Positions 35,453 through 44,326 of a DNA stretch of 64,000 bases are shown here, piece after piece. Made by a program: the position numbers and the translations under genes. The notes under the pieces are model-generated. The model made no database searches and was not told the origin of the DNA. It saw nothing but the letters and a program-made list of their open reading frames with translations. Source of the stretch: Ohtaekwangia sp966211525 (GTDB taxonomy: Bacteria; Bacteroidota; Bacteroidia; Cytophagales; Cyclobacteriaceae); the NCBI GenBank assembly GCA_966211525.1, contig CBIHOZ010000010.1:12891-76890 (forward strand), in the 5' to 3' direction. Positions within the stretch are counted from its first letter, which is position 1. Each line of letters opens with the position of its first letter.

Positions 35453-36004
35453 ATGAAGTATGATATCAAATGGCTTACGGATAGATTTGATCAAGGCGAG
35501 AAGCTTGAGTTTATATTCTTCTGGGGCCACACGGGTAAGCATGGTGAGGCGGTTGGTAAATTTATATTCAGTCAGTGGTATCCTTCGCCTTTTATAGTTG
35601 ATGGAGTTACATACGCTACAGCAGAACATTGGATGATGGCGCAGAAGGCAAAACTGTTCAACGATAATGATATAGTTGAGAAGATTGTTTTAAGTGAGAA
35701 GCCCGGAGAAGTAAAAGCGCTTGGCCGTCAGATCCGGAATTTTGATGAAGCAAAATGGAATGCGCATAAATATGAAATCGTTACGAACGGATCGATTCAT
35801 AAATTTCAGCAGAACACAATCCTAAAAACTTACCTGCTCAACACAGGCGACAAGATATTGGTTGAAGCCAGTCCTTCTGATGCTATCTGGGGAATAGGAC
35901 TTCACCAGGATGAAAATCAAATTGAAAATCCGCATACCTGGAGAGGCACAAACTTACTTGGCTTTGCTTTGATGGAAGCGCGTGATTTTCTTCGTACCCA
36001 ATGA
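35453..36004 (+). CDS. NADAR-family protein (YbiA-like N-glycosidase)
   Basis: A 183-residue soluble enzyme. Hallmarks: FFWGHTGKHGEAVGKFIFSQ, WYPSPFIVDGVTYATAEHWM near residue 42-61, MAQKAKLFND and ASPSDAIWGIGL, ending WRGTNLLGFALMEARDFL. NADAR proteins hydrolyse N-glycosidic bonds of ADP-ribose derivatives or riboflavin intermediates (YbiA-type); the exact target here cannot be told. It is followed 19 bp later by a VOC protein gene on the same strand, so the two probably share a transcript. Confidence 0.94.
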   Translation: MKYDIKWLTDRFDQGEKLEFIFFWGHTGKHGEAVGKFIFSQWYPSPFIVDGVTYATAEHWMMAQKAKLFNDNDIVEKIVLSEKPGEVKALGRQIRNFDEAKWNAHKYEIVTNGSIHKFQQNTILKTYLLNTGDKILVEASPSDAIWGIGLHQDENQIENPHTWRGTNLLGFALMEARDFLRTQ

Positions 36005-36023
36005 CATTCGATACTATTCTACT

Positions 36024-36374
36024 ATGCATCTGAATCTGCTTGTTATCAAAAGTGCACGTATGGAAGAGCTTGTCTCATTCTACCAGATGCTCGGTGTGCG
36101 TTTTGACCATCATCAACATCAACGCGGTCCTCTTCATTATGCAGCGGAGCTTGGTAACATGGTCTTTGAAATATACCCGTTACCGGAAAATGAATTGGTA
36201 AATACATCCATCAGGCTTGGCTTCTCTGTCGCCAATCTGGAAAGCACCATCGGCCAACTTGGAAAAGCCGGTATAAAAATAATACGAGAACCCAAACAGA
36301 CTGAATGGGGATATATAGGTATAGTTGAAGATCCGGATGGCAGAAAAGTTGAGCTTAAACAGTTGTCAGGTTAA
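36024..36374 (+). CDS. VOC-superfamily (glyoxalase/bleomycin-resistance-like) protein
   Basis: A 116-residue protein with paired beta-alpha-beta-beta-beta modules: MHLNLLVIKSARMEELVSFY, then YAAELGNMVFEIYPL, then SIRLGFSVANLESTIGQL and GYIGIVEDPDGRKVELKQL. Metal-ligand positions may be His2 and Glu on the final strand, but this is not certain. Function cannot be assigned. An upstream in-frame start at 35982 would overlap the NADAR stop; the ATG at 36024 gives the standard VOC start. Its stop codon is immediately followed by a repeat element. Confidence 0.85.
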   Translation: MHLNLLVIKSARMEELVSFYQMLGVRFDHHQHQRGPLHYAAELGNMVFEIYPLPENELVNTSIRLGFSVANLESTIGQLGKAGIKIIREPKQTEWGYIGIVEDPDGRKVELKQLSG

Positions 36375-36508
36375 GGCCCGCAGATGCCGCGGATTTCCGC
36401 ATAAAAATGCACGCGGAAGATTATGTATATGATTGAGGATCTTATCAGGGAGGTTATATCGTTACTATACCTTTAAAAATCTGCGTTTATCTGCGTATTC
36501 AGCGGGCC
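36375..36508. repeat. 134-bp element with terminal inverted repeats (CCGCAGA/TCTGCG type)
   Basis: Left end GGCCCGCAGATGCCGCGGAT; right end, read in reverse, GGCCCGCTGAATACGCAGAT. It begins directly after the VOC stop codon. No ORF inside. It resembles small non-autonomous mobile elements. Confidence 0.7.
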
Positions 36509-36593
36509 CAAAAATTGCATTGATTATATAGCACGCCTGTTTTTTGTTTACATATTTAATGCGATACTTGTAGTATAACCGATTAACGCGCGT

Positions 36594-37487
36594 ATGCAAA
36601 AGATTTATTTAAGTGATGCCGGTCCAAAGGTTTCTCCCGCTGTATATGGTTTTTACCGCTGGGACACCGAACTCGAAAATGCCCCGGCATCGATGGAACG
36701 TATCGTTGCCCTTTGCCTTGAACTTGGCATTAACACTTTCGACCATGCCGATATATATGGTTCCTCACAATGTGAAGAATTGTTTGGAGCGCTCCTCAGC
36801 AAAAAGTCGTTCAAGCGTGAAGATATAGTACTGTTTACCAAATGCGGCTTAAAAGTTCCGCAGGCGGGCAACCCCTCCATACGCGTAAAACATTACGATA
36901 CTTCGGCTACTCACATCCTGCAGAGCGTAGAAAACTCACTCCGTAAACTCAAGACCGACTATATCGATATATTCTTACTCGATCACCTCGATCACGTTTC
37001 GAATCTCGAGGAGACTGCTATAGCGCTTGAGAAACTGATGAAGTCAGGAAAGATCAGAAATATTGGTGTGGCTAACTTCTCTGTGTTCCAGCACCAGTTG
37101 CTGGCCTCGTACCTGCACACTCCGATTGTAACACACCACCTCGAGTTGAACCTGCTCAACACGTCTGCACTCGACAACGGGCAGATAGACTATATCAAGC
37201 AACGCTATATGCGTCCACTCGTTTCAGCACCGGTAGCCAGTGGCAGAATTGCTACGGGCACAGATGAACAGGCTGTACGTGTACGCAAGAAGTTACAAGA
37301 GATGGCCGCAAAGTATAGTGTAGATATAGAGTCCGTGGCAGTTGCGTGGCTTATAAAACTCGGAGCACTTCCATTGATTGGTACGCGCGAAGAACAACGC
37401 ATCCGTAACATCGCCAATGCTTTCAATATCCAGCTCGATCACCAGGATTGGTATGAGCTCTATACGGCATCACGTGGGGAAATATAG
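36594..37487 (+). CDS. Aldo/keto reductase (YdhF-like)
   Basis: A 297-residue NADPH-dependent oxidoreductase with a TIM barrel. Catalytic tetrad: Asp and Tyr in FDHADIYGSSQCEE (about 49-62), Lys in LFTKCGLKVP (about 82), and His in FLLDHLDHVSN (about 126). The nucleotide-site region near the C-terminus is PLIGTREEQRIRNIANAF. The substrate is unknown, as for most of the family. It stands alone between two intergenic repeat elements. Confidence 0.93.
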   Translation: MQKIYLSDAGPKVSPAVYGFYRWDTELENAPASMERIVALCLELGINTFDHADIYGSSQCEELFGALLSKKSFKREDIVLFTKCGLKVPQAGNPSIRVKHYDTSATHILQSVENSLRKLKTDYIDIFLLDHLDHVSNLEETAIALEKLMKSGKIRNIGVANFSVFQHQLLASYLHTPIVTHHLELNLLNTSALDNGQIDYIKQRYMRPLVSAPVASGRIATGTDEQAVRVRKKLQEMAAKYSVDIESVAVAWLIKLGALPLIGTREEQRIRNIANAFNIQLDHQDWYELYTASRGEI

Positions 37488-37545
37488 TGGAGGTGGCGAT
37501 TTTCTCTTTAGGGAGAGATAGCTTCCCATTGCACGTGTTTGAAAT

Positions 37546-37623
37546 CCAGAGACACAAAGTTCTCAGAGAAGACACGGAGTTACTCAAAGTCTATGTAACG
37601 CTGTGTCTTCTTTGTGTTCCTGG
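37546..37623. repeat. 78-bp inverted-repeat element (CACAAAG/CTTTGTG type)
   Basis: Left arm CCAGAGACACAAAG, then GAAGACACGGAGTTAC; right arm, read in reverse, CCAGGAACACAAAG, then AAGACACAGCGTTAC. It forms an extended hairpin. It lies between the convergent aldo/keto reductase and kinase genes. Confidence 0.75.
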
Positions 37624-37651
37624 TGCAATTGGATTTGCTAACGGATAACGA

Positions 37652-38824
37652 CTACCGTTCAACAGGAATATAGATGTGAAACGTTGCCCCCTCATTCGGC
37701 TTTCCTTCCGCCTGTATAAACCCGTTGTGATTATCCAGGATCCTCTTACAAATCGATAGTCCTATACCCGTGCCGCTATATTCGCTTTGTCCGTGCAGGC
37801 GTTGAAAAACTTCAAAGATCCGGTTGCTATAGGCTTCATCAAACCCGATACCGTTATCCGCTACAGTAATATGATGGAACCGTTTCGTCAGATCACCGGT
37901 ATAGCCTTTTATCTGGTCAGCCGTTACGTCATCAGCATGGATGCGTATCTGCGGGTGTATATCTTTTCGAGAGAACTTGAGAGCGTTGCTAAGCAGGTTC
38001 ACAAACAACTGCTGGAACTGAAAGCGTATCAGATCGAGTATCGGTAGCGGTGAAGCTTCCACTACAGCATGTTTGTCGCGAATCGTTTCATCGAGGTCGC
38101 GCTTAACAATTTCAATAATCTCATTCAGATCGACACGTTCAAATTTACGTTCCTGTGTTGATGTTCGTGAGTAGGCGAGGAGATCTTCGATCAGTGCCTG
38201 CATGTGCGAAGTTGTATTCACAATGCGCTGCATATACTCTTTGCCTTTATCAGAGAGCGTTTCTCCATCCACTTCTTTTATCCGGTGAATGAACGATTGT
38301 ATTTTTCGCAGCGGAGCCTGCAGGTCGTGACTGGATACATACGCGAATGAAGTAAGCTCCTGGTTCATCTGCTCGAGCTCGGCATTCTTCTTCTTCATTT
38401 TGTCTTCGGCCGATTTGCGCTCGGTAAGATCACGCGTTACTTTTGCAAAGCCGATCACATCATGTGCATCGTTGTGAAGTGCCGTAATAATAACGCTGCT
38501 CCAGAACAACGTTCCATCTTTACGCACACGCCATCCTTCGTACTCTGCTTTACCGTTGATGCGTGCCTTTTCTATGAATTTTTCCGGGAGGTGTTGCTCC
38601 TGGTCCTGTCGTGTATAAAATATACGGAAGTGCTGGCCGATAGCTTCTTCCGTAGTATAGCCTTTCAGTGTCTCAGCACCTTTATTCCAGTCAATGATAT
38701 AGCCATCGTTATCCAGCAGTATAAAGGAATAATCCTGCACCTCTGAAATCATCTTCTCCCAATATAAACTGGTCAGTTGGCTTCGGTTGCCAAGCGCGAG
38801 TTTCTTTTGAGACATAGAGCTCAT
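37652..38824 (-). CDS. PAS-domain sensor histidine kinase, soluble
   Basis: A 390-residue kinase with no membrane segment. One PAS domain (about 25-140; FILLDNDGYIIDWNKGAETL, then GFAKVTRDLTERK) leads into a coiled coil. HisKA (about 165-230) has the phosphoacceptor His in AYVSSHDLQAPLRKI. The HATPase domain (about 265-388) contains QLFVNLLSNALKFSR (N box), VADNGIGFDEAYSNRIFEVF (G1/F boxes) and YSGTGIGLSICKRI (G2). It lies downstream of a response regulator gene on the same strand, 79 bp apart, so the two are probably one signalling pair. Bacteriophytochrome-like kinases share this domain order, but no GAF or PHY domain is present. Confidence 0.95.
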   Translation of the reverse strand: MSSMSQKKLALGNRSQLTSLYWEKMISEVQDYSFILLDNDGYIIDWNKGAETLKGYTTEEAIGQHFRIFYTRQDQEQHLPEKFIEKARINGKAEYEGWRVRKDGTLFWSSVIITALHNDAHDVIGFAKVTRDLTERKSAEDKMKKKNAELEQMNQELTSFAYVSSHDLQAPLRKIQSFIHRIKEVDGETLSDKGKEYMQRIVNTTSHMQALIEDLLAYSRTSTQERKFERVDLNEIIEIVKRDLDETIRDKHAVVEASPLPILDLIRFQFQQLFVNLLSNALKFSRKDIHPQIRIHADDVTADQIKGYTGDLTKRFHHITVADNGIGFDEAYSNRIFEVFQRLHGQSEYSGTGIGLSICKRILDNHNGFIQAEGKPNEGATFHIYIPVER

Positions 38825-38903
38825 CGTATTTTATTTCCTGATAAGAAACCTGTTCTACGAAAGATAGTAATTCTGGTGTGATTACGATATCGATCTTATG
38901 TAG

Positions 38904-39356
38904 TCAGTATATAATGCTGCTCACAGAATTAGGATGCCGGCACTTGAGCCAGTAGCGCAGGATAAGGTGCATTGTTTTTTTCAATTCTTCGAAGCTGTTC
39001 TCCTTGAGGAAGAATCCCTGAACCGAAAGCTCATACGCTCTCCGTACCTGTGCAGGGCTTGCGGCTGTGGAAAAGAAAATGAAGGGTATACTTTTGCGTT
39101 TCAGGAATGCATCGTGACAGATATTCTCCAGTAGTTCAAGTCCATCCATCAGCGGCATATTAATATCGCAGAGAATGAGAAGAGGCTTTTGAGTTGTTGT
39201 CTTCAAATACTCAAGCACCTTGTTTCCGTTACTGAAGAAGAGAAGTTGATCTCCCACCCCGATCTCGGCGCAGACGGATTTCAGAATATCCTGATCGTCA
39301 GGGTCGTCTTCAACAATTAGTATCGGTGAGTTTGGAGGAATGATCAGTTGTTCCAT
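38904..39356 (-). CDS. Response regulator, Rcp1-like receiver
   Basis: A 150-residue single receiver domain. Acidic cluster is IVEDDPDDQDIL, phosphoacceptor Asp is in LILCDINMPLMDGLELLE, Thr is in FFSTAAS and Lys in FFLKENSFEELKK. No DNA-binding domain. It is the upstream partner of the PAS kinase gene. The length (150) and DDPDDQ signature fit the Rcp1 group, which takes phosphate from PAS/phytochrome kinases. Confidence 0.94.
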   Translation of the reverse strand: MEQLIIPPNSPILIVEDDPDDQDILKSVCAEIGVGDQLLFFSNGNKVLEYLKTTTQKPLLILCDINMPLMDGLELLENICHDAFLKRKSIPFIFFSTAASPAQVRRAYELSVQGFFLKENSFEELKKTMHLILRYWLKCRHPNSVSSIIY

Positions 39357-39530
39357 CCGTCACGAACCATAAAATATAATGCCAGCACAGCTATATTTTT
39401 TCAACGGTTTAGTAGAAGCGGCAAAGCTTACGATTGTCCTGATGTGAGCACAGGCTGGTTACTGCACTTATTTATAAAGAGAGCTGCGAATAGATGTGAG
39501 AGTCGATTTGTTCCGGGGTTGGCCATAAAC

Positions 39531-39560
39531 AAAAAAACCAGGAACGAGCCTGGTTTTTTT
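39531..39560 (-). terminator. Terminator of the cold-shock gene
   Basis: On the minus strand AACCAGG, loop CTCGTT, CCTGGTT, then TTTTTG. It is a 7-bp stem with strong A and T flanks on both sides, so it could work in both directions. Confidence 0.85.
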
Positions 39561-39578
39561 CTATAGCTGAGCGTTTGC

Positions 39579-39776
39579 TTAGTTTGCTAACCGAACATTT
39601 ACTGCATTTACGCCTTTTTTTCCCTGTTGGAGTTCAAAAGTCACTACATCGTTTTGACGGATTGAATCAACAAGCAATCCGGAAATGTGTACAAAGTAAT
39701 CTTGTCCTGTTGCTGTTTCTTTGATAAAACCAAATCCTTTGGCTTCATTAAAAAATTTTACTGTTCCTTCTTTCAT
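39579..39776 (-). CDS. Cold-shock domain protein
   Basis: A 65-residue single CSD protein, the size of CspA. RNA-binding motifs are intact: RNP1 KGFGFI in NEAKGFGFIKE and RNP2 YFVHIS. It binds single-stranded nucleic acid and acts as RNA chaperone. The frame extends to 39800, but a TACCTTTG -7 box lies at 39798-39805, so the ATG at 39776 (MKEGTVKFFNE) is the real start. It is divergent from the DEAD-box helicase gene, another RNA-remodelling function. Confidence 0.96.
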   Translation of the reverse strand: MKEGTVKFFNEAKGFGFIKETATGQDYFVHISGLLVDSIRQNDVVTFELQQGKKGVNAVNVRLAN

Positions 39777-39797
39777 TGAATTAAATAAAAATCGATA

Positions 39798-39805
39798 CAA
39801 AGGTA
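39798..39805 (-). promoter_or_regulatory. Candidate -7 promoter box (TACCTTTG) for the cold-shock gene
   Basis: Exact TAnnTTTG match on the minus strand, 22 bp before the chosen ATG. No clear -33 element. Confidence 0.5.
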
Positions 39806-39880
39806 AGAGATAAACCTTAAGGCAGTATACCTTTTGCCGGCTTATCCGGAAATTAACGTTAAAGTATCATATAAATTGCT

Positions 39881-39888
39881 TACTTTTG
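39881..39888 (+). promoter_or_regulatory. Candidate -7 promoter box (TACTTTTG) for the DEAD-box helicase gene
   Basis: Exact TAnnTTTG match. It implies a leader of about 90 bases before the ATG at 39989; this leader includes TTAGGC twice around an eight-T run. Confidence 0.4.
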
Positions 39889-39988
39889 TGTTTCGAATCC
39901 GCTAATTCCTCCAAAAAAGAACTTTAGGCGTCAGAAATTTTTTTTAGGCTTATCCAATTGACAGCCTCTCTTGACACAACATTTTAAC

Positions 39989-41266
39989 ATGACATTTGAA
40001 AATTTGAATTTAATAGAGCCACTTTTGCGTGCTCTAAAAACTGAAGGATATTCCAAACCCACACCGATTCAGGCACAGGCTATTCCTATTTTACTGGAAC
40101 GAAAAGACTTGCTTGGCTGCGCACAAACCGGAACTGGTAAAACCGCTGCGTTTGCACTGCCGATCCTTCACTTGCTTCACCAGGACGAACTATTTGTAAA
40201 AGGACCTGTCGGTATAAAGGCATTGATCCTCACACCAACGCGTGAACTGGCCATACAGATTGGCGACAGCTTTACGGCCTACGGAAAACATCTTCGTTTG
40301 TCGCATACCGTGATCTTTGGTGGTGTATCACAACATACACAGGTAAAAGCCCTGCGCGATGGCGTTGATATACTCATTGCAACTCCGGGAAGGTTACTGG
40401 ATCTGATGGACCAGCGCTTTGTAAAACTGCAGCATCTTAAAATGCTGGTACTCGATGAAGCCGACCGCATGCTCGACATGGGTTTTATTCACGATGTGAA
40501 AAAAGTTATTGCGCGTGTTCCCGCTAAGCGACAAACTATTTTCTTTTCGGCAACCATGCCGCCGGAAATTGCTTCGCTTGCCAACACCATTCTGAGCAAC
40601 CCGGTAAAAGTGGAAGTAACTCCGGTCTCATCAACCGCGAACACCATTAACCAGTCGGTATATTTTGTAGAGAAGGGCAACAAGCGCAAGCTGCTGCACC
40701 ATATTTTACAGGACCGCTCCATTGCAACAGCACTCGTGTTTACGCGTACCAAACATGGTGCAGACCGTGTAGCCAAACAGTTGAATGAGGCGGGTATACG
40801 CGCAGAGGCTATCCATGGCAATAAATCACAAGGAGCAAGACAACGTGCACTCAGCAATTTCAAATCGCGAAAGACTCGTGTACTGGTAGCTACCGATATA
40901 GCGGCACGCGGTATTGATGTAGAAGAGCTCACACACGTAATCAACTTCGAACTCCCCAACGTACCCGAAACGTATGTGCACCGCATTGGTCGCACCGGTC
41001 GTGCCGGAGCCAGCGGTATATCGATATCGTTTTGTGATGAAGAGGAAAAGGAATTCCTCGATGACATTCAAAAAATAATCGGCAAGAAAATCCCGGTAGT
41101 AGACGATAACCCGTATCCGATGCACCGCGCAGGTATGCCGAAACCCATCCAGCAACCCCGTGCAGCCAAACAACGCAATGGCCACACGCAGACCGCCCAA
41201 ACGCAGGGCAACCACAACCCGCAGACTCCTGCGAAGAAGAAAAAGAAGTGGTATCCGAAGAGATAG
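39989..41266 (+). CDS. DEAD-box RNA helicase, RhlE-like
   Basis: A 425-residue ATP-dependent RNA helicase. Motifs in order: Q motif KPTPIQAQAIP, motif I AQTGTGKT, Ia PTRELA, II DEAD in VLDEADRMLDMGF, III SAT in FFSATMP, IV-V TRTKHG and ATDIAARGID, and VI HRIGRTGR. It ends in a basic, Gln-rich low-complexity tail (about 390-425, ending KKKKKWYPKR), typical of RhlE. Role: rRNA or mRNA remodelling in the cytoplasm. The in-frame TTG at 39971 was not used. It is convergent with the AddB-like gene. Confidence 0.95.
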   Translation: MTFENLNLIEPLLRALKTEGYSKPTPIQAQAIPILLERKDLLGCAQTGTGKTAAFALPILHLLHQDELFVKGPVGIKALILTPTRELAIQIGDSFTAYGKHLRLSHTVIFGGVSQHTQVKALRDGVDILIATPGRLLDLMDQRFVKLQHLKMLVLDEADRMLDMGFIHDVKKVIARVPAKRQTIFFSATMPPEIASLANTILSNPVKVEVTPVSSTANTINQSVYFVEKGNKRKLLHHILQDRSIATALVFTRTKHGADRVAKQLNEAGIRAEAIHGNKSQGARQRALSNFKSRKTRVLVATDIAARGIDVEELTHVINFELPNVPETYVHRIGRTGRAGASGISISFCDEEEKEFLDDIQKIIGKKIPVVDDNPYPMHRAGMPKPIQQPRAAKQRNGHTQTAQTQGNHNPQTPAKKKKKWYPKR

Positions 41267-41283
41267 TGTTGATGTGTTGATGT

Positions 41284-41501
41284 GTTAATGTGTTTACGTT
41301 GGTACGTGTGCACGTGTGTACGTAGTTAACCTAAACACATACACACCTAAACACTTAAACACATTTTTCACCTCGCGTTGATGTGTTTACGTTGGTACGT
41401 GTGCACGTGTGTATGTAGCCATTAAGTGAAAACGTGTGGCTATAATAAAACTAACCTAAACACATACACACCTAAACACTTAAACACATTCTCACCTCGC
41501 G
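41284..41501. repeat. Tandemly duplicated GT/AC-rich hairpin element covering the 3' end of the AddB-like gene
   Basis: Copy 1 (41284-41377) and copy 2 (41378-41501) share TGTGTTTACGTTGGTACG, then GTGTGCACGTGTGTA, then ACCTAAACACATACACACC, then CACCTCGCG. Copy 2 has about 33 extra bases in the middle. Within copy 1 AATGTGTTTA (41287-41296) pairs with TAAACACATT (41356-41365). Copy 2 includes the TGA stop and last codons of the AddB-like gene, so copy 1 ends with a second copy of that gene's end. Confidence 0.85.
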
Positions 41502-44326
41502 CATATCTCGCGGTAGTCACAGAAACCGCAAACCTTCAGATCATCGGTTTGATCGAAGGGGATGGCGGGGTTGAAGAGTTCGTGGAGGAGTGTGCGTAAA
41601 TGGTTCTCGAATTCTGGCAGGTATGGTGTAGCATCATCGATGCGATGTTTGCCAAGATATAGGCCGTATTCAAAATCGTCTTTGAAAATTTCTTTTCGGT
41701 TGATCAGTCCCGGTTGAATTTTTACCTGGGGCGATCGCGTTACATTTCGCTGTGCATATACCCATGCATAGAGCATCGCCTGGAACGCTGCCTTGTTCCT
41801 TTTTGGATCGCGCCTGAACAGCGATTCTATACTCTCAAATTTATTTTCGTCTTTGCCGGTTTTATAGTCGAGGATACGAACGGTATTTTCTTTCTCGTCC
41901 ACTCGGTCGATAAGACCTCCCATGACAATGGAAAGCGTTTTGTCGCGTTGCGTGATGTTTACCGGTGTGGTGAAATTCCGGGCTTCGAGTAATTCAATGG
42001 TAAACGGAGTATATATTTTGTCGTACGAAAGTACTTTCAGCGCAAACTTCTTTACCATTTCCTTTACTACCAGCTGCCGTCCATCGTATTCAAATACTTT
42101 AGTGTCGGGCAAATGAAAGTGCTGGCGGAAGGCGAGTTCAATGAAGCGCTCGAGTTTTGCATTTACATTTATAAAATGCTCTTCGTTTACGGCCCAATGT
42201 CCTGCCGGTGGACGAAGGTCCTGGTAGAATAACTCCATCACCTTGTGAAATATATTTCCGAAGATTCGCGCATCGGCTTCTTCTTCCACTTCATCAGGCT
42301 CGCGTATTTCAAGCAGGTGCTTGAAGTAAAATTTCAAACGACACTCCAGGTATGTATTTAGTGTGGATGGTGTAAGGGCTTTGCCAAAGTAACGCTCGAG
42401 CTTCTCCAGTACATCTGCTTTCTTCTCGATAGCAATGGGTTTTGCTTCGTGTACCTGCACCGGGTTATAGAGTATCTTTCGTTCGTGTGGCCAGTCGGTT
42501 TCATAAATCAGCTGGTATAAATAGCGACTCATCTCACCTGTGCCCAATACATCCGGTTCTGTGTTATAGTATAGATCGATGGTTTCAGCACGCTGTAACA
42601 ATCGGTAGAAGAGATAAGCATACATAGCATCCTGGTGCTCAGATGTAGGCAGACTATATGCTCTGCGAATGTTGTGCGGTATATAGGAGCCTTGCCGTGG
42701 AGCAGCAGGCCATAACCCTTCGTTCAGTGAAAGTATAATAACATGGTCGAAGTCAAGGTTACGCGTTTCCAGCACCCCCATGATCTGCAAACCTTTTAAA
42801 GGCTCACCGGTAAACGGAACCTTCTCTGCGCGCACCACCTGGCGGAACATGCGCTGCTGCATACGAAGTTCCATCGGCTCGCTGAGCGTAAGTTCCTGCA
42901 CACGCGAAAGTATGCGATGAAAATGGAAAGCAAATTCTTTCTCCATCAACCCGCCTGCATCCGGAGATGTAGCAAGTGCTTCGACTACGCGAATGAGATA
43001 TGCGAGAAACTCTTCTGCCGGAACGATACGGAATATTTCTTCGAGCAGTTCATGTTTCTTCTCGAAGAACGATGGGGCTATATGTACCTGGTTGTTCTTG
43101 TGTATAAACTCGCGCCATTGTGCAGCTTCTTCGCCCACGCGTGCTTTCAGGTAGGGATGGTTGAGCAGGGCCAGCACATAGCGGTAATAGAATTCATCTT
43201 TACGTTTATGCAAATGCAGCTCAAACAGAAAATCGATCAGCGAGTAGTAGGGTGTACTCACCAATGGAAAACCCATGGTAACATTGATAGACTGTAGCGA
43301 AGGCGGCAATGCATAGAGCACCGACATCAGCATGTTCTCATCGGGTAATACAATAACGGTGCGTTCAGCTATATTTTGTTCGGCCAGTAGGCGTAGCGTT
43401 GCATCGAGTTGCTGTGCCAGTAATTTCGGTTGTCCGGCTTTCTGCGGAACACCCAGCACGGTAATTTTCTTGGCTTGTCCTAAATACGTTTTGGGCTCCG
43501 GTGGAAAGGTTTGCCCGAGGACTGTATGCTTTCGATACTGCCTGAAAAATGTTCCGGCTTCACGATGCGGTTCATTTACATAGAAGGCATCTTCGTCCCA
43601 GTATATGCGCGTGTCACGATGTTCTGTAAACCACGTCAATATTTTTTCTTCGGCTGATGTGAGTGCGTTGAAGCCGGCAAATACAAACTTCGTATTGACT
43701 TCTTTCTTTTTAGCTGCCGGCACAAATTTATCGATGTTCTCGGCTACGTGGCGATGGATCATCCCGGAGTAACCGATCTTCTCCTCCATCAGTTGCTGGC
43801 GAAACGCTATATATACCGGGTATAAACTTTGCCACAGCTCGAGGAACTTTCGCTTACTCGCGGAAGAACCAAAATCAATGGTTTGCCAGAATTCGATCAG
43901 GAATTGCTTTTGTTCTTCCGTGAGATAATCGAAATACTGGTCGAGTTCTTTCTGGTTGCTAAGATCTTTAAACAGCCCCGCAGCATTTACCAGGTATTTA
44001 TCAAGTTCATCGAAATCGCGGAGCAGCATTTCTCCCCAGAAGTAAAAACGATCGAGGTTTTCATCGGAGTTGGTTATGCGTTTGAATACGCGGTATAAAC
44101 TAACAATGAGCGAAAGTTTGTCAGCTTCCTGCAGATCGGAATATGAGCCTATAAATTCTTCAATGCTTACAATGTTGGGTGCCCATCGGGGCGTGTCCAA
44201 TTGTTCAGCAAGCGCTTTTCTGAAATATAGCGAAGCACGCTTGTTCGGGAAGATCACCGTAAGGTTGTCCCAATCGGTATATTCCTTTCTGATGGTATCG
44301 GCTATTTCCTGGATAAATGTTCTCAT
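41492..44326 (-). CDS. AddB-like PD-(D/E)XK nuclease subunit with Fe-S-cluster cysteines
   Basis: A 944-residue partner of the AddA-like helicase. The N-terminal helicase-like part lacks a Walker A motif (TVIFPNKRASLYFRKAL), as expected of an inactivated AddB. The C-terminal nuclease has GGLIDRVDE, then VRILDYKTGKDE, then AFQAMLYAWVYA (about 790-880). Four cysteines suited to a 4Fe-4S cluster lie in YLECRLKFYF and in CGFCDYREICAR at the very end. Role: double-strand-break end processing. The ATG at 44326 overlaps the stop of the upstream gene by ATGA, which signals translational coupling; a GTG at 44338 is also in frame. Confidence 0.92.
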   Translation of the reverse strand: MRTFIQEIADTIRKEYTDWDNLTVIFPNKRASLYFRKALAEQLDTPRWAPNIVSIEEFIGSYSDLQEADKLSLIVSLYRVFKRITNSDENLDRFYFWGEMLLRDFDELDKYLVNAAGLFKDLSNQKELDQYFDYLTEEQKQFLIEFWQTIDFGSSASKRKFLELWQSLYPVYIAFRQQLMEEKIGYSGMIHRHVAENIDKFVPAAKKKEVNTKFVFAGFNALTSAEEKILTWFTEHRDTRIYWDEDAFYVNEPHREAGTFFRQYRKHTVLGQTFPPEPKTYLGQAKKITVLGVPQKAGQPKLLAQQLDATLRLLAEQNIAERTVIVLPDENMLMSVLYALPPSLQSINVTMGFPLVSTPYYSLIDFLFELHLHKRKDEFYYRYVLALLNHPYLKARVGEEAAQWREFIHKNNQVHIAPSFFEKKHELLEEIFRIVPAEEFLAYLIRVVEALATSPDAGGLMEKEFAFHFHRILSRVQELTLSEPMELRMQQRMFRQVVRAEKVPFTGEPLKGLQIMGVLETRNLDFDHVIILSLNEGLWPAAPRQGSYIPHNIRRAYSLPTSEHQDAMYAYLFYRLLQRAETIDLYYNTEPDVLGTGEMSRYLYQLIYETDWPHERKILYNPVQVHEAKPIAIEKKADVLEKLERYFGKALTPSTLNTYLECRLKFYFKHLLEIREPDEVEEEADARIFGNIFHKVMELFYQDLRPPAGHWAVNEEHFINVNAKLERFIELAFRQHFHLPDTKVFEYDGRQLVVKEMVKKFALKVLSYDKIYTPFTIELLEARNFTTPVNITQRDKTLSIVMGGLIDRVDEKENTVRILDYKTGKDENKFESIESLFRRDPKRNKAAFQAMLYAWVYAQRNVTRSPQVKIQPGLINRKEIFKDDFEYGLYLGKHRIDDATPYLPEFENHLRTLLHELFNPAIPFDQTDDLKVCGFCDYREICAR

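Noticed and set aside
40489..41067. 192-codon minus-strand open frame inside the DEAD-box helicase gene
   Set aside because: Antisense shadow of conserved helicase motifs.
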